A stretch of DNA of 64,000 nt, from positions 5,120,056 through 5,184,055 of the forward strand of contig NW_020653855.1 of the NCBI RefSeq assembly GCF_003589595.1, written 5' to 3'. How positions within the stretch are numbered: the stretch's first letter is position 1; each line of letters begins with the position of its first letter. The notes below the pieces were generated by a model that saw only the letters and a program-made list of their open reading frames with translations, made no database searches and was not told the DNA's origin. The stretch is from Hyposmocoma kahamanoa. Taxonomy: Eukaryota > Arthropoda > Insecta > Lepidoptera > Cosmopterigidae. A program made the position numbers and the translations under genes. Positions 1-12,400 of this stretch are shown here, one piece after another.

Positions 1-404
1 TTTTGGTTATTTTATGACGGGTGTCATAAGGTATGTTAATATATATTTTATTCAGAATATTGCAACATTTTATTGTATTATTTAGTATACCATGTAAAAA
101 TAGGCTGGATAATATTCGGCGATCTCTAATATTATTATTACGAATTTATCTACGTGCTTGTTGTAGGACTTTGTTTTTGGGTTTACATGTTTTAAACTTT
201 TATGCCATAGCGCCACCTGTGACAAAGTTATGACAACTTTCACATCTAAAACCACCAGTGACCACTGGGCCACTGAGGCCCTCGATTCGACAAAGCTGTA
301 CCGAAAGGACGTAAGTGCCACCTAGCAACGTACAGTACCTACGTGTTGGGTTCGTAGACGACAACCAGTCAGAAAAGTTAACAGTAAAAACAAAAACCTA
401 AATA

Positions 405-612
405 TTACACTATATTACGACTACACTACACTTTACTGCAATTACATTACACTACATTACAATTACGCCATACTATACTACAATCACATTACACTAAATT
501 ACAAATACGCCACACTATACTACAATTACACTACATTACAATACAATTACACCACATTATACTACAATTTCACTACACTATATTATAACCACACCATAGC
601 AATCACATTATT
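405..612. repeat. Degenerate ATTACACTAC tandem repeat in NitFhit intron
   Basis: About 200 bases built from variants of a 10-12-base unit such as ATTACACTAC and ACAATTACAC, with a slower rhythm of about 60 bases. It ends 8 bases from the NitFhit splice donor at 620. Positions 1-400 hold nothing I recognise. Confidence 0.75.
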
Positions 613-620
613 TTATTTAC

Positions 621-816
621 CTACTTTCCCAACAGGTGTATCAACTGGCGAGACAATATGTCCGCCTTCGTGTGAAAAATCACTCTCCTTCAATCGTAGC
701 TTCTTCTCGGGGATTTCTACATCGAAAAGGTGTAGTTTTCTGTACGCTTGCACAATTTCGCCTTCATTGTCGATTATTAAGTGTGTGTTGTACATTTTGT
801 TAGGGTTTGCCTCGTC
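621..816 (-). CDS. NitFhit: NitFhit exon with catalytic Lys
   Basis: Starts after attcag with DEANPNKMYNTH, runs through AYRKLHLFDVEIPEKK (catalytic Lys in RKLHLF) and ends in PVGKVG. The donor is taken as G|GTAAAT, phase 1; an alternative AAA|GTAGGT lies a few bases upstream. The next exon (catalytic Cys) is not in the window. Confidence 0.87.
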
Positions 817-2172
817 CTGAATTGAGGGAAATTTAAATATAGTTATATAATTCTTTCCATTATATATTTCATTTATTTTTTATGTAATATATCTTAGGAA
901 AATTCTCAGTACAGTTATACAATATGATTAATCAAACGCCATTAAAAAAAAGAGTGTTAAGAATCAAATTTTGGCTTATGATATTTTTTATATTTGTTTT
1001 AAGTGTAGCACCAACCTTTTGTTATTTTTTTCTGTTTGAGAGAGTGAAGAATGCCTTATGGCATGAGTCCGCCATTTGTACACAATGAATTGCGCAAAAA
1101 GATTAAATAAATAAACAAAAAGAGTTATAAGTTTCAAGCCTTTCTGTCTGTATGTCTGTAGTCAAAATACTTGAGATAATTGAGACTTTGAGATAAGAAA
1201 GCAATATAAAACAGTAATAGCTTAATAGTAGAACAAAATCAACCAAATTCATAATTAACCAATAATTAGAAGTGAAAAACTCACAGAATAACTTACAGTC
1301 AAAGTATTTCAATGTTATGTATACCTTTTCATGTACGCCACCCATTGACAGCCACACATTGTGTTTGGCTGCTAACTCCTTGTATTTACCGACAATATCG
1401 CCAGTGAGAATTGGTTCTGCATTAGCAACTATATCTTCTTTATTATCACAGATGTAATCGCACGCTTCGGGGAAAAATATCATCTGAAATTCAAATTTAA
1501 TTATTTACGGATTGGTAATGGCAAGTGAGGTCCCGGGTTCGATCCCCGGCCGGGTGAATGTAGAAACTAAATTTTCTATATTGTCTCGGGCCTGTGTGTT
1601 TGTGGTACCGTCGTTGTTTCCGATATCTATAACACAAGTGCTTTAGCTACTTACTTTGGGATCAGAACAACGTCTGTGATGTTGTTTAATATTTATTTAT
1701 TTAAAAATGTAATTTTTCGCCCATTATTGCAAACTCAAGTTAAACTGGTCCATTTGAGATGAAACGATTGGCGACGCCCGTCAATTGTTTCGAATTCGGG
1801 CTGGCTAATCGGAACGCAGTTGTCACCGTAATGATTTGGCAGAATAGTTTTCAAACAAATTACATAAAATTTCGCCTCTATTTCTGTTTATATACTCGAT
1901 GTATGCACCTAACATCGTCAAAACACACATCGAGCTTTAATAACGATCGTCAAACATCGAGCCAAAGGGATGATAAGATGAAAGATGATATTACCCACCT
2001 GCACCTCCTCCTTAGCAGCAGACGAAACGAGCATGCTAACATTGTTCAAGTTTGCAGCCTTATCAGCAACAGACGTCATCTGGCAGACTGCAATGCGTTT
2101 ACTCATTGTGGAACTGTTTCGGTGCAGTTTCGTACGAATTAGTCTCCGTGTTACATGTAGGAGGTTCCAACA
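621..2172 (-). CDS. NitFhit: Nit1-type nitrilase-family amidase (NitFhit), 5' part of gene
   Basis: Three exons join in frame on the minus strand: 2172-1999, 1483-1325 and 816-621. The protein starts MSKRIAVCQMTS and carries FFPEACDY, with the nitrilase catalytic Glu, and YRKLHLF, with the catalytic Lys. The catalytic Cys (VCYD motif in the family) would be in the next exon, off the left edge. Nit1 enzymes hydrolyse deaminated glutathione, a metabolite-repair step in cytosol and mitochondria; in many invertebrates Nit is fused to the Fhit nucleotide hydrolase, which is why the NitFhit name is used, although no Fhit part is visible here. Junction phases are 0 and 1 and all sites are GT..AG. 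The gene is divergent from Sgt1. Family assignment is strong; fusion to Fhit is inference. Confidence 0.88.
1325..1483 (-). CDS. NitFhit: NitFhit exon with catalytic Glu
   Basis: Fifty-three codons in phase 0 at both ends, bounded by acceptor tttcag|ATG and donor AAG|GTATAC. It encodes MIFFPEACDYI and then NVWLSMGGVHEK, both typical of Nit1. The Glu of FFPE is the general base of the Glu-Lys-Cys triad. Confidence 0.9.
1505..1720 (+). mobile_element. tRNA-derived SINE (family F), 5'-truncated
   Basis: Starts near the B-box GGTTCGATCCCC and shares its tail, including GGTACCGTCGTTGTTTCC and CAAGTGCTTTAGCTAC, with the inverted copy at 47545-47815. It lies in the NitFhit intron between the exons at 1483 and 1999, antisense to the gene. 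Confidence 0.7.
1999..2172 (-). CDS. NitFhit: NitFhit exon with start codon and possible presequence
   Basis: A good-context ATG (A at -3) lies at 2106-2104 and gives MSKRIAVCQMTS to the donor CAG|GTGGGT (intron from 1998). The same frame is open upstream to a pyrimidine-rich acceptor (ctttccag) ending at 2173. It adds 22 residues rich in Arg/Lys with no Asp or Glu, which looks like the end of a mitochondrial targeting sequence begun in an earlier exon. No upstream ATG exists in this frame within the exon. Confidence 0.8.
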
Positions 2173-2290
2173 CTGGAAAGAAATGCGCAAATTATTATTT
2201 ACTCGACATAAAGTTAATTATGCTATATTTATGGTTATTATAAAATCCACTTCCACTCTGCTCCATAACAATGTAAATTTATTACCACTG

Positions 2291-2430
2291 TAGCCGAATT
2301 GTTGCCAAGCTGGCATACAGAGATCCCGGTTTCGATTCCCAGACTGGGAGAAATATTTGTATATCGTCTATTGTCTGTGTTATTTCCCTAGTGCAGGGCG
2401 ATGTGTGTGTGCGTGTATGTATGTAATATA
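2291..2430 (+). mobile_element. Diverged SINE-A fragment
   Basis: Matches SINE-A from GCCGAATTGTTGCC through the B-box GGTTTCGATTCCC and GGGAGAAATATTTGTAT to CCCTAGTGCAGGGC, with internal deletions compared with the copy at 4808. Confidence 0.65.
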
Positions 2431-2499
2431 TGGTCTCTGTTTTGTACCAAGCGTTTTAAAATTTCAATTAAAGTTCTTTTTTATTATTGAGATTTTATG

Positions 2500-2660
2500 T
2501 TAATTAACTCCACTAGTTTTTATTGTGCTTATTAATACAAAAATCGAACACAGAAATTTTTTTTGACCCAATAGGACTTGAACCCACGACAATACTGCAC
2601 CGTAGTTTTGCTCTTACCAACTGAACTGTGGGGTCAAGTTATTGAGTTGTCGAAATTCTG
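2500..2660 (-). mobile_element. tRNA-derived SINE (family D)
   Basis: On the minus strand a tRNA-like head (CACAGTTCAGTTGGTAAG, then GGTTCAAGTCC) is followed by CTGTGTTCGATTTTTGT and an AT-rich tail ending in AACTAGTGG. The copy at 41355-41490 has the same order. It is not a functional tRNA gene because the fold is broken. Confidence 0.6.
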
Positions 2661-3754
2661 ATATGTGTTTTGTTAAAGAACTTTGAACGTTCTGCTAAAG
2701 AAGGTTCAAAATCTCTCACTAAAATAGGTGTTTCTACCATTACAGAATGCCGAAAAATTTAGTACAATTAAGTTTTTCTTTTCATTTAAGTTCAATGTCA
2801 TACAGCATACATTTGCCATACACATAAATATGTACATGAAATAGAACAATGATTCTGTACTGATAAGATTAGAAAAGCAATGAAGGCAGAATCAAGGTGA
2901 CTTGTTTTCTTTAACTTATCACTTGTCATAAAAAGGTGTATAAGTAAATACAGACTTAATTATGCAGGCTGTTGGGTAAAGAGGCCATGGGACCAGTAGA
3001 GTCCAGAAAGTTCACTTATTTGATAAAACAAATAAACATAATTTACATCTCAAAAACTAGTTTCATTTTCAATATGTAGTAATTGCAAAACTTATAACAT
3101 GTCATACAGTATTTTATTAACAATTCTGAAATAATCTAGAACTATTTAGTGATATGACGAGAATGTACAATCAACAGCATGTCAAGTTATACAGTTTTGT
3201 TCAAATATCCAATGCAACAGTACAAGATCTGTCAATGTGTACCACGATGTGCTATTGTCTATAACTTACTAAGAAAAGACAAACAACAAAACTTATTTAC
3301 TGCTAAGCTAGCACATAACCACTCAGTAGCTGGTACGTCACACCCCCACCATTCCTTGTTTTGACAGAGATTCCCACTCTGGTAGTGGGCAAGTTCAGTC
3401 CTTAGCAACTTTTATTACCATGAATTGTTAAGTGGTAAGATACTTTCTATTAAACATCCTAGCGGATACCGAGGGGCAGAGGAACACATAGAGTTACTTG
3501 GACCACGGCTATTGCCCCATTTGATATTGGTTATTTATAAAATTACAGTTTCTATCAACCTGCAACAGACATCACAAAGCAGATCATTTAATGACCTTCA
3601 GAACACGGTAGATTGTTGATATGTTATCATTTTATAATTAATTTTAATTTTATTTTTCATAGTAAATAAATCATAGGTCTTCATGTACTTATGAAAAGGC
3701 TGTGTGGTATTGTTTCATTGCATCTTGTAATAAAAATTAATCCTTCTTCTTTTA

Positions 3755-3912
3755 TAATTTACAAGTGCGCAATTATTACCACTGCGCCCATCACCAGACA
3801 TAAGTTGATAAGTCCCATGTGCCTGTTATTTCACCAGTACTCTTACTATTTAAAACCAGAATGCAGTAATGCTGACGTTACTGCTTGGCGGCAGAAATAG
3901 CTAAGGTGGCAG
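3755..3912 (-). mobile_element. Family B retro-repeat, fragment
   Basis: Minus-strand copy of a 300-bp dispersed repeat. It shows AAGCAGTAATG, the conserved block around GACTTATCAACTTATGTC and the start of the GCGCAGT block. Confidence 0.7.
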
Positions 3913-3917
3913 ACTTA

Positions 3918-4092
3918 GGATCGTATTCTAGAACTCTACTCAATGCTCAAGTCAGGATTTGAGTATGGTATAGAGCACTCGAAATCATACTCAAGTCCTT
4001 GCCATTACAGTCGTATTTCCAGTGCTTGAAATCATACTCAAGTCTGCTCAAGTCCTGACTTGAGCATTGAGTAGAGTTCTGGAATACGACCC
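3918..4092. repeat. Palindromic cassette, copy 1
   Basis: A 175-bp near-palindrome whose arms contain ACTCTACTCAATGCTCAAG and its complement, with an inner second symmetry around CAAGTCCTTGCCATTA. The same unit recurs at 16497, 20590 and 21042. Confidence 0.85.
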
Positions 4093-4363
4093 TAAATCTG
4101 ATATAGTTACCTACTCGAAATTGTGAATAAATAAATACAAAGATAATGGATGCGAATTGATACAAGTTTTGACTGAAGAAACATTCAAATCTAAGATCTG
4201 GCAGTATGCCTTATTATACGACTTAACCGGTCCCAAAGGGCAAAAAATTTTACTACTATTTAATGTAATAAAGAAGAAGGTTTATTCCGAACAAAATAAA
4301 CATTTTGAACTTTACCAGAACCCATAACCTATGACAAATGTTACACAAAATTGAGGCGAAAGT
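4093..4363. repeat. Cassette spacer, also present at 20766-21034
   Basis: About 270 bp beginning CTAAATCTGATATAG and containing GACTTAACCGGTCCCAAAG. It is nearly identical to the segment between palindromes 3 and 4 in Sgt1 intron 5. The second palindrome is missing in this copy. It carries no long reading frame. Confidence 0.8.
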
Positions 4364-4761
4364 AGACTTCAATATGACTTACACGCATCCTACAGGTTGT
4401 AAAAGTAACATAAATTATTCTTTGCAAAATTCGTAAGTTATCAACTGTATGAGAGATAATAACTTCAACTTCAACTTTTGTGTCTATGGCTCCGTCGTTT
4501 TGCGCGACGATTTTGCCAATGTCAGGGTTGAGAGACATGTGTAGCGGTAGTGAGACAGATAATATTCGTCCATATATTTGACTTTTAAATGACAGTGCAA
4601 GTGATAACGTGAAAGTCGTGTCAGTCTATATGATGTACTCTATGGTATGGTCGTGAGTCAAGACAGCTGACAGCATAGATAATAACTACACTATAAGTTT
4701 AGACCATACGGAGTAAAAACTTGAATACAAGAACTTGGTTAAGCGCCCTCTGATGTCAAGA

Positions 4762-4797
4762 AACTTGTACTACAGTATTATTACTGTAGTACAAGTT
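4762..4797. repeat. Perfect 16-bp-arm hairpin
   Basis: Arms AACTTGTACTACAGTA and its exact complement surround a four-base loop, 10 bases upstream of a SINE-A insertion. Confidence 0.85.
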
Positions 4798-4807
4798 ACA
4801 ACAAGTA

Positions 4808-5036
4808 ACTGCCTCCGTGGCCGAACGGTTACCATACCGGACTGCCACGCAGAGGTCCCCGGGTTCGATTCCCGGGCCGGGAGAAATATTTGTATGGCCT
4901 ACATTTATTTCTCTCGTGAGTTTGGGTGTAATTTGTGGTTGTCTATGTGTGTCCATGGCACCCGCGACACAGGGTTTCCCTAGTGCGGGGCTATGTTGAG
5001 TGTGTGCGTTATTATTATTATTTTTTTTTTTTTTTT
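4808..5036 (+). mobile_element. SINE-A, full-length copy
   Basis: tRNA-derived head with an A-box-like GTGGCCGAACGGTTA and B-box GGTTCGATTCCC. The body contains ATTTATTTCTCTCGTGAG and ends GTGTGTGCGTTATTATTATT plus a T run. Five long copies of this family occur in the window. Confidence 0.85.
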
Positions 5037-5316
5037 AAAGTTTCTGGTTTCACGTGAAGAATTTTGCGAATATCTAATCATGAGAGTTACAATTTAACTT
5101 TTTTTATATTTAACTACTTAACACTGCTCTTTAGTCTATTCCGGCTTTTGTAACAATACAAAATAACGCGATATACATGACCATTACAGATATTTAAATA
5201 AATAAGTTTTACAATTTAAGTTTGTTAATATTAATAAAATCCGTTATTGATTTCCAGAGGAGATTTGTGTGTAGTATAGTAATAATAGTTCAATTCACAG
5301 AGCATGGGTCACTATA

Positions 5317-5346
5317 CGTTTGAGTTTGAGTTTGAGTTTGAGTTTC
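5317..5346 (+). repeat. (GTTTGA)n microsatellite
   Basis: About five consecutive GTTTGA units. Confidence 0.85.
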
Positions 5347-6421
5347 TAGAGACGTAGTGATGTTAAATCGAATGAAACAAAATCTAAACAAAATATAAAG
5401 GATTCAATTATTATGTTATTTGGTTACTAAAAAACTATACAACATATAATGAACAAAATACAAACAAAAAGTCAACAACAACAAAATGAAATTTGACCAA
5501 TTACTCCAAAAATATTACCCAAAGTCCAAAACAAAAAACCATACAGGATATATGTAAGCACTCATATTAACAAAAATGTACGCGAAATAATAAAAATATG
5601 ATGGCACATACTGTGTACCAATTTTTTAATGATTTATAAATTATTTTTCATAAATTGTTTATTTCATTACAACTGTGTCAGTCAATTAGTTGAATTTAGG
5701 CTTACTTTTGTTACTATGATTAGGAACTTAATTTAAAAAAGATATCATTTTCAGAAACTTATAATAAAATCCCATAAAACAGAAAAGATGCATTTTTGCA
5801 GCTGATTAGTGCCGTTACATCCTGTATAAACAAATTTTGATTCTGTTTTCTTAAGCTATAGCAAATAAAATAAAATTCGACAATTACTGAGGTAAGGTAA
5901 TTACTAAGCTCTATATGGTAGATACTTTTTGCTATTAAAAATTTAAAAAAGCAAAAATTTTTCAATTTTATTGGAACCTGTTATAAAAGTGCTACAAAAT
6001 ACAAAGGTATGACTCGGGACCACACGTACCTGTACCATGCTAATAAAGACTTCTTAATTCACTAGATGGCGTCATTTAGTCGTTAATCCAAAATGCTGCA
6101 GAGTATTTTCGGATGGAAGTGTGTTCAAAATATAAAGAAGCATACGCAAGGTATAAATTTTTAAAACTACTATAAATGAAAACATTCACCCTGAAAATAG
6201 AATTTTTAACGACTATTTAAACATAGACATAGCGTAAAATCTTGACTTAATAATTTTATTATTTTCATTTCGATAATTATGACACAATTACGTTTATTTA
6301 TTACTTGACTTTCAGAACGCACTATGTCAGTCTAGAAAAATCGGCAAAAGTGAGCAGTTGTTTTGTTACCTACCAAAAATAAATTCTTCCACATTGATCT
6401 AACTAAAATTATTACTCGAAA

Positions 6422-6454
6422 ATGTCGGAAACTAAGGAGGACGTCCCGGGCGAG
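6422..6454 (+). CDS. Sgt1: Sgt1 exon 1
   Basis: Encodes [11 protein letters not shown] and ends at GAG|GTAATA, phase 0. It is acidic and short. An in-frame TPR exon upstream is not seen. Confidence 0.85.
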
Positions 6455-9400
6455 GTAATATTTTAAAATTACAACAATTTCTAGGTTATATACTGCATAG
6501 AAATTTAATTTTAGAAAACGATTTTCATTCTGCTTTGTTCTTTGTTTTTTTTTTTCGGGACAAACGGTGCATTTAATAAAGTGGAATGTCTATTTCATAA
6601 TGTTTTAGTTTTGCTCCGTATTGTATCATGATCTCCAATTTTATCGAAAAGTGGGGTAGGTATAAAAATAGGTGGCGAAAAAATGTTTGCGTGGAGTTGT
6701 TATTGATGAAACTATTTTACTTTAACGGCTTACGAATAGTACTTCATTTACATGTTTGCTAAAAAGACTATCTTCTAGTGATAGTAGCAGACCACTGTTC
6801 TACTAAGAAACAAGAGGAAATATTTTGATTTTAAGGTCACACATTAATTAAAAGACAAATGTTATAAAGATAACTTTTAATACAGCTGTTTTTAAGAGAA
6901 ACGTCGTCTAATTAAAATATTCAAAGCCGTAAGGGTATAATAACAACTCAGTGCCTCATCTATTAATAAACATAATGCATGGTATACATTTATATAGGTT
7001 CATATACAACATCTCTCCTGCACTATATTATTACGGAGCCTTAATTTGATATAGGAAACTTTTTAGGTACACTGACAAACTGATGAATAATAAAACTTAT
7101 GTCAAATAATATACAATGAATAGGTTCTGTAAATCAGCACTGAAACCAGATCTTGTATCTGATTTTTCAAAATGCTGCAGAAACTCCACACTAGAAGAGC
7201 TGGTGGAGCTTGTGACTTAATAGCCAATATCCAGAGTGTAGGCTATATTGATACAACCTTTGCTGTGAGCTTTCAATGTCAGCCGTCTATCTAGACAGAT
7301 TAACGGGAACTTGGGTAAATCCCATTTTTTAAAAAGATTATTTTATGTTATCAAGTAACGGGACAGACAAGTTGATGGCCTGGTGGCAAGCGACATGCTT
7401 GTCCATAACAGTTACAGTGCCAGTTAGAGCTTTGAATTGTAAAAATCTGAGGGGCACTGCCACTGCGCCTGTCACCCTAAGACATAAGTTGACAAGTTAC
7501 ATGTGCCTGTAATTTCACCCTTACCCATATGATTTTGTCATGTACATATTCGATCCAGATGGACTTACAGTATTTGATTCCATCCTGTTTTGCTTTGATA
7601 TGAGCTTGTCGTGTTAGTTCTCTATCCTTATGAATCCCCTCAGATACTCGAGATAATCCTGTTTTAACCGACTTCAAAAAAGGAGGAGGTTCTCAATTCG
7701 ACTTTTTGTTCTTTTTTTTCTTTTTTTTCTTTTTTTTTTGTATGTATGTTACGTGATAACTCCGGTATTTGTGAACCGATTTTCATGATTCTTTTTTTAT
7801 TGGAAAGGGGGTATTTCCATAGTGGGCCCATTTCATTTTGAAGATAATCATCCACCTCAAAGGGTGGCTGTTCACGCATGAAGAGTCATTTTTATAAATA
7901 GCGCCTAACTTTAATTTAGGAGCAATTACTTTTAGCAATTATTTAGTTGATTTTGCTATTTCTCCAATTCAAGGCGTTTTTCTCTCGAAATACTTTGAGT
8001 AGTGTCTTAGTGAGAACCTATTTTTATTATCTCCAGTATCAAGTCCTGTATAGTGGCGAACTAGGGGATATTTCAATGACACTTAGCAAATAGACGTAAT
8101 TCCACATACTTTTGAGGTCAGTTTTTTTAGTACTCTGTACTGAGATTATTTAAATTCAGATAAATTGAAGACGAATATGATCCTGGGTATTTGAGTAGAT
8201 TCCATTTTGCTATGACATGATCTCACCATGCTAACCTTCTAACCAGATGGACTCCCAGGTACTTGAGATGAGCATGTTTTGCTTCATATAAACTCTTCAT
8301 ATAACCCCACATCAATATGAATTAGGATCTGGTTGTTAATATTTACTTCTTGGTTTTCTATCCTGAGTGTAAAATAATGTAATACAATTTTCCAAATTCC
8401 TTTCCAGCCGGCGAAACCCAAGATAAAGCATGACTGGTACCAAACAGAGTCGCAAGTCGTGGTGACAGTTCTTATTAAAAATGCACCAGCTGATAAAGTC
8501 AAAGTACATTATGGAGATAGAAGCGTAAGTTGTTTCAGTGTTTCTTTCTGTTTGCTTTTCTTTATAATATAATCATTTATTTTGTATTATCCATGTTGCT
8601 ATATTACAATTTAATATATATAGGAAATGAAACTATTTTTCCGGATTTAAATCGCGTATGTTTGTTTTTTCAAACAAACCAACGTTTCGGGCCTTTTACA
8701 GGTCCCATGGTCACGGTTGACTGTCAACCGTGACCATGTGACCACTTCCGGGATTTAAATCCGGAAAAATAGTTTCATTTCCTATGTGTAACAATCGCGA
8801 AAACCTAAGAACTCGAAATTGAATATGTATTTTCTATGTTTATTGCGTCTAATATTTAGACTAAAATCAGGTGTGGATTCACCATGGGAGGTCATGCATA
8901 AATAAATTAAAAAAAATATATAAAGAGCAATATAATTGTCACTAACAAACTAAAAAATAGTTATTATTACAAAAAATATAAATAAAAGATTACATATATG
9001 CTAAATATTCCATAAAAAAATTAATGGGTTGGCCAACTTTCTAACAAAGAACTTTTTCTTTTAAAATGTTATATTGTCTATGGACGTTTAAAAAAAATAT
9101 TTTAGCGCGTATTTTCAGAATAGGCGGGAAAATTCTAAGTTTAAAATTAATGAAAAATGCCCAAGGGGGTGATTCACGTAATTAAACCGTTAGGATATTG
9201 TAGCAATTTAGTAGTTGAACAGCTTTGTCGTATTCACGTGTGACAGAACGATATATACTCGATGTGCCTCAAATGCCGAATTCACCCGACAAGGTCCAAT
9301 TAGATGTTCACTTGTTTCGGTCTTTGCAAAACTCTTTGGATTAACACGACTTTGATAACGACGAGACCGTCAAATTACACTTGGAGCTGTATTTTATGAA

Positions 9401-12400
9401 TACAGGGATTTTCATTCTGTTCAATTTGTATTCTGAAAAAAAAAACCCTCGCCTGATAGGAGACTCGTGCTCGGCAGCGGGACGTATTAATGGGTTGATG
9501 ATATATATTCTTAATGCTCCTTTGTCAAAAAAGAATGGAGTGCAGTATTTCAGGATGTATTGTCCTCTCTAAGTGTTACTTACAGGATGCGGAAATTGTA
9601 CTCTGCCAATTCTGATTATTAACAAATAAAGTATGTATTTTCCTATTCTAGCTGTCGGTATCAAGCCCAATTCCAAACTCCGATAACGAGTACAGCCTGG
9701 AGTTGGAACTAGCACACGAGATTATACCAAACATGTGCACATTCAATGTAATACCATCCAAGATTGAGGTGAAGCTGCGCAAGAAGGAAGGGCTGCGCTG
9801 GACACAGCTTGAAGGAGAGGGCAATGAGGAGAAGATAAAGGCAATACCGCAAGGTATGTACTTAGATGACTCACTGACGACCCATCGGGTTGTTTTACAT
9901 ATTTACATGCATAAAGCGGTGGAAGCCATTTTGAATCACAATATTTATATTTAAGCTCGATATATATATAATAGTTATAATTTAAGCAGTAATGTGAGCA
10001 TTACTGCGTTTCGGTTTGGAGGGTAAGGGTGCTGGTGAAATTACAGGCACATGGTACTTGTCAACTTATGTCTCATGGTGATGGGCGCAAAGACAGACCC
10101 CAAGATCATCACCACCAGGTGCATGACTTGTTCGCCCCGACACTTGGTATTATAAAAAAATCCTCGTAAGACCCAGAAGTACAATGAGGAGCGCTAAACG
10201 CTCAATGTACAGTCAACAGCATCAAGCTACATACTTTTGTTCGAATATGGCTACCAGTGCAACGGAACAAAATCCGTCAATGTGTAGCTTGATGTGCCGC
10301 CATCTGTGCATTAAAATGTATTGAATATTATTATATGCTTCGGACCACAGAACAATACGTACAGTAGAAATGCTTAGTTTGTGTGGTGTGTGCCAACAGT
10401 TCGCGGATTTCCGCAAGCTTGAGCTCAGTCAGCCATTTTCGCTTTGTACGTTATGATCGTGTCAATTATCTCGCGCAAAACCTCGAAAATCGTAGAAAAA
10501 TGCCTTATTTCGTTACATTGCAAAAATTACAGTCGTACTGGTATTGACTTACAAATAAATGGACGACGGGTCTAATACAAAAACCACGAAAAAAATGTCC
10601 CAAGTCAACCTATTCGAAATTTAAATTGTTATGTCATCGCAGTATCGCGCTGTCCGTAGAACAAATGAAGACTAAAGCGGAGTGTCGCGCTCTGTATACG
10701 ATTTTAGCGCCTTACAAGTGCGGACACTTTTTATCGCGGACCCGACGTCCATATAATTGTAAGTCAATGCGTACTGGTAATATTGTCTATGGTGGTGTTT
10801 CATATCATCATTAAGTCTTATTTTATTTAATTTTAATAAATTTTCAATTTTCTGTAATAAAATGTAAAATGTTTCACTCGTCCGTCTTACGTATCAATAT
10901 AATAAATATATACAAATATAAAGAATATGTACTAAGTAAGTTTTTTTCTATTTACTCCAGCCGTTATAGACGCGTCCGGACCACAGCAACCTCCAAACGT
11001 TTTCAGAAAAAATTGGGACAAGATAGAGAAGGACATTAAGAAAATGGTATGTATATAATAATCACTCATAGCCCCGCACTAGGGAAACCCTGTATCGCGG
11101 GTGCAATGGACACACACATAGACAACCACACAAATTACACCCAAACTCAGGAGAGAAATAAATGTAGACAATACGAATATTTCTCTCGGTCCGGGAAACG
11201 AACCCGGGACCTCTGTGTGGCAGACCATCATGGTAACCACTCGGCCACGGATGCAGGCAGAAGGTCAAAGTCAAAGTCAAAGATTATTTATTCGAGAGGT
11301 AAAATAAATTTACACTTGAAAACGTCACATTTAAGCTACTGCTCGTTCATTACGCTGACCTCCCTGAGAAGAACGAGCAAGAAACTCTAGTCAAAAACTG
11401 CTCTTTTCAAATAAACTTAAATGCTATGGAATACACTTTGAATCAAATTTGTGTGGATTCTGGAGCCATGTCGTCTTTCCATACATCTTTATCTAACACG
11501 TAGCACTATGGAAAATGGTAGAACAAGCACGGATCAAAAATCATTTTGAACAATGTCGTTATTGATATATTTTTTAATTTTATCTTATAGTTTAATGACG
11601 CAACTAATTTATACAGAAGCATTTTTCCATAAAAAACGTATAGTTTTTTTTATACAAAATGTCAAACATGATTGAACGAAAAAAATATTTTTGAGGGAGT
11701 TCACTACTCATCTTTGCAAGTTAATTTGAATAGTAAATATTATAAGAAATTAGTAAGTGTTATACATTTTTAAAAAGGTTATTCTTTGTAGATTTTCACA
11801 ACATACTTTATTTATATTTTGTATTAAAAATTACGTTTAAATAAATCGAAAATGAAATAAGGACAAAAACCTGTGTTTTTAAAATTGATTAAGAGTTTTG
11901 ACACTTACCAACGTCCTCCCTACTTTAGATTCGAATGTTAAATGGTAGCCTAGTTATTAAATAATAACATGTATAAAAATTGGCTGCGCCTTTTTGCGCT
12001 TTTCGAAGTTATTGGTACAAATGTGATAAGAGTCCGAGAAACGGAAAACCACTATCTACTGCGGTTTCGAGTGTTGATCGTTTCTATTGATAGTTTGAGG
12101 TAAGTTTTGTTATTTACTATTAAAAAAACATAGTTATGACAAACTTTATCAGTTTTGCACTCATTATGTGTGTGAATAAATTTATCAAAACTCTGCACAC
12201 GAACCTTTTTTTTAAATGGTATATAAAGGGCTGATTTTATAATAGTTCATTACAGATTCAAAAGATATTAATATACGCGCGTTTGTTAAGGACAGACATT
12301 GTATTTTTTAACATTGAAATGTCTACCTTCAAGTTGTCTAAACGTGAAATAATACTTTCGTATATCGAAGGAGGAAAAACTATGGAAGCAATATCAAGTC

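Larger units (their letters stand above)
2173..6421. other. Divergent intergenic region between NitFhit and Sgt1
   Basis: No convincing host exon is visible. It holds SINE remnants at 2291-2430 and 2500-2660, a family B repeat at 3755-3912, a palindromic cassette at 3918-4363, a perfect hairpin at 4762-4797 and a full SINE at 4808-5036. The remainder (2660-3750, 5040-6420) is AT-rich with no recognised element. Promoters of both genes should lie near its two ends, but I see no decisive core motif. Confidence 0.6.
6455..8407 (+). other. Sgt1: Sgt1 intron 1
   Basis: Holds a family B fragment (7365-7525, minus) and a family C element (7662-8150). The rest is AT-rich with no recognised feature. 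Confidence 0.7.

Noticed and set aside
1759..2142. Plus-strand open frame of 127 codons
   Set aside because: Antisense to the NitFhit first coding exon, which has clear Nit1 motifs on the minus strand.
4808..4880. tRNA genes at SINE heads (also 22287, 33655, 41355, 47815)
   Set aside because: A- and B-box-like sequences are present, but the acceptor stem and cloverleaf do not form. These are tRNA-derived SINE promoters.
4735..4999. Open frames over SINE-A copies (also 11062-11280, 22281-22526, 24531-24728)
   Set aside because: They translate the same SINE body at each copy; there is no coding constraint beyond the shared repeat.
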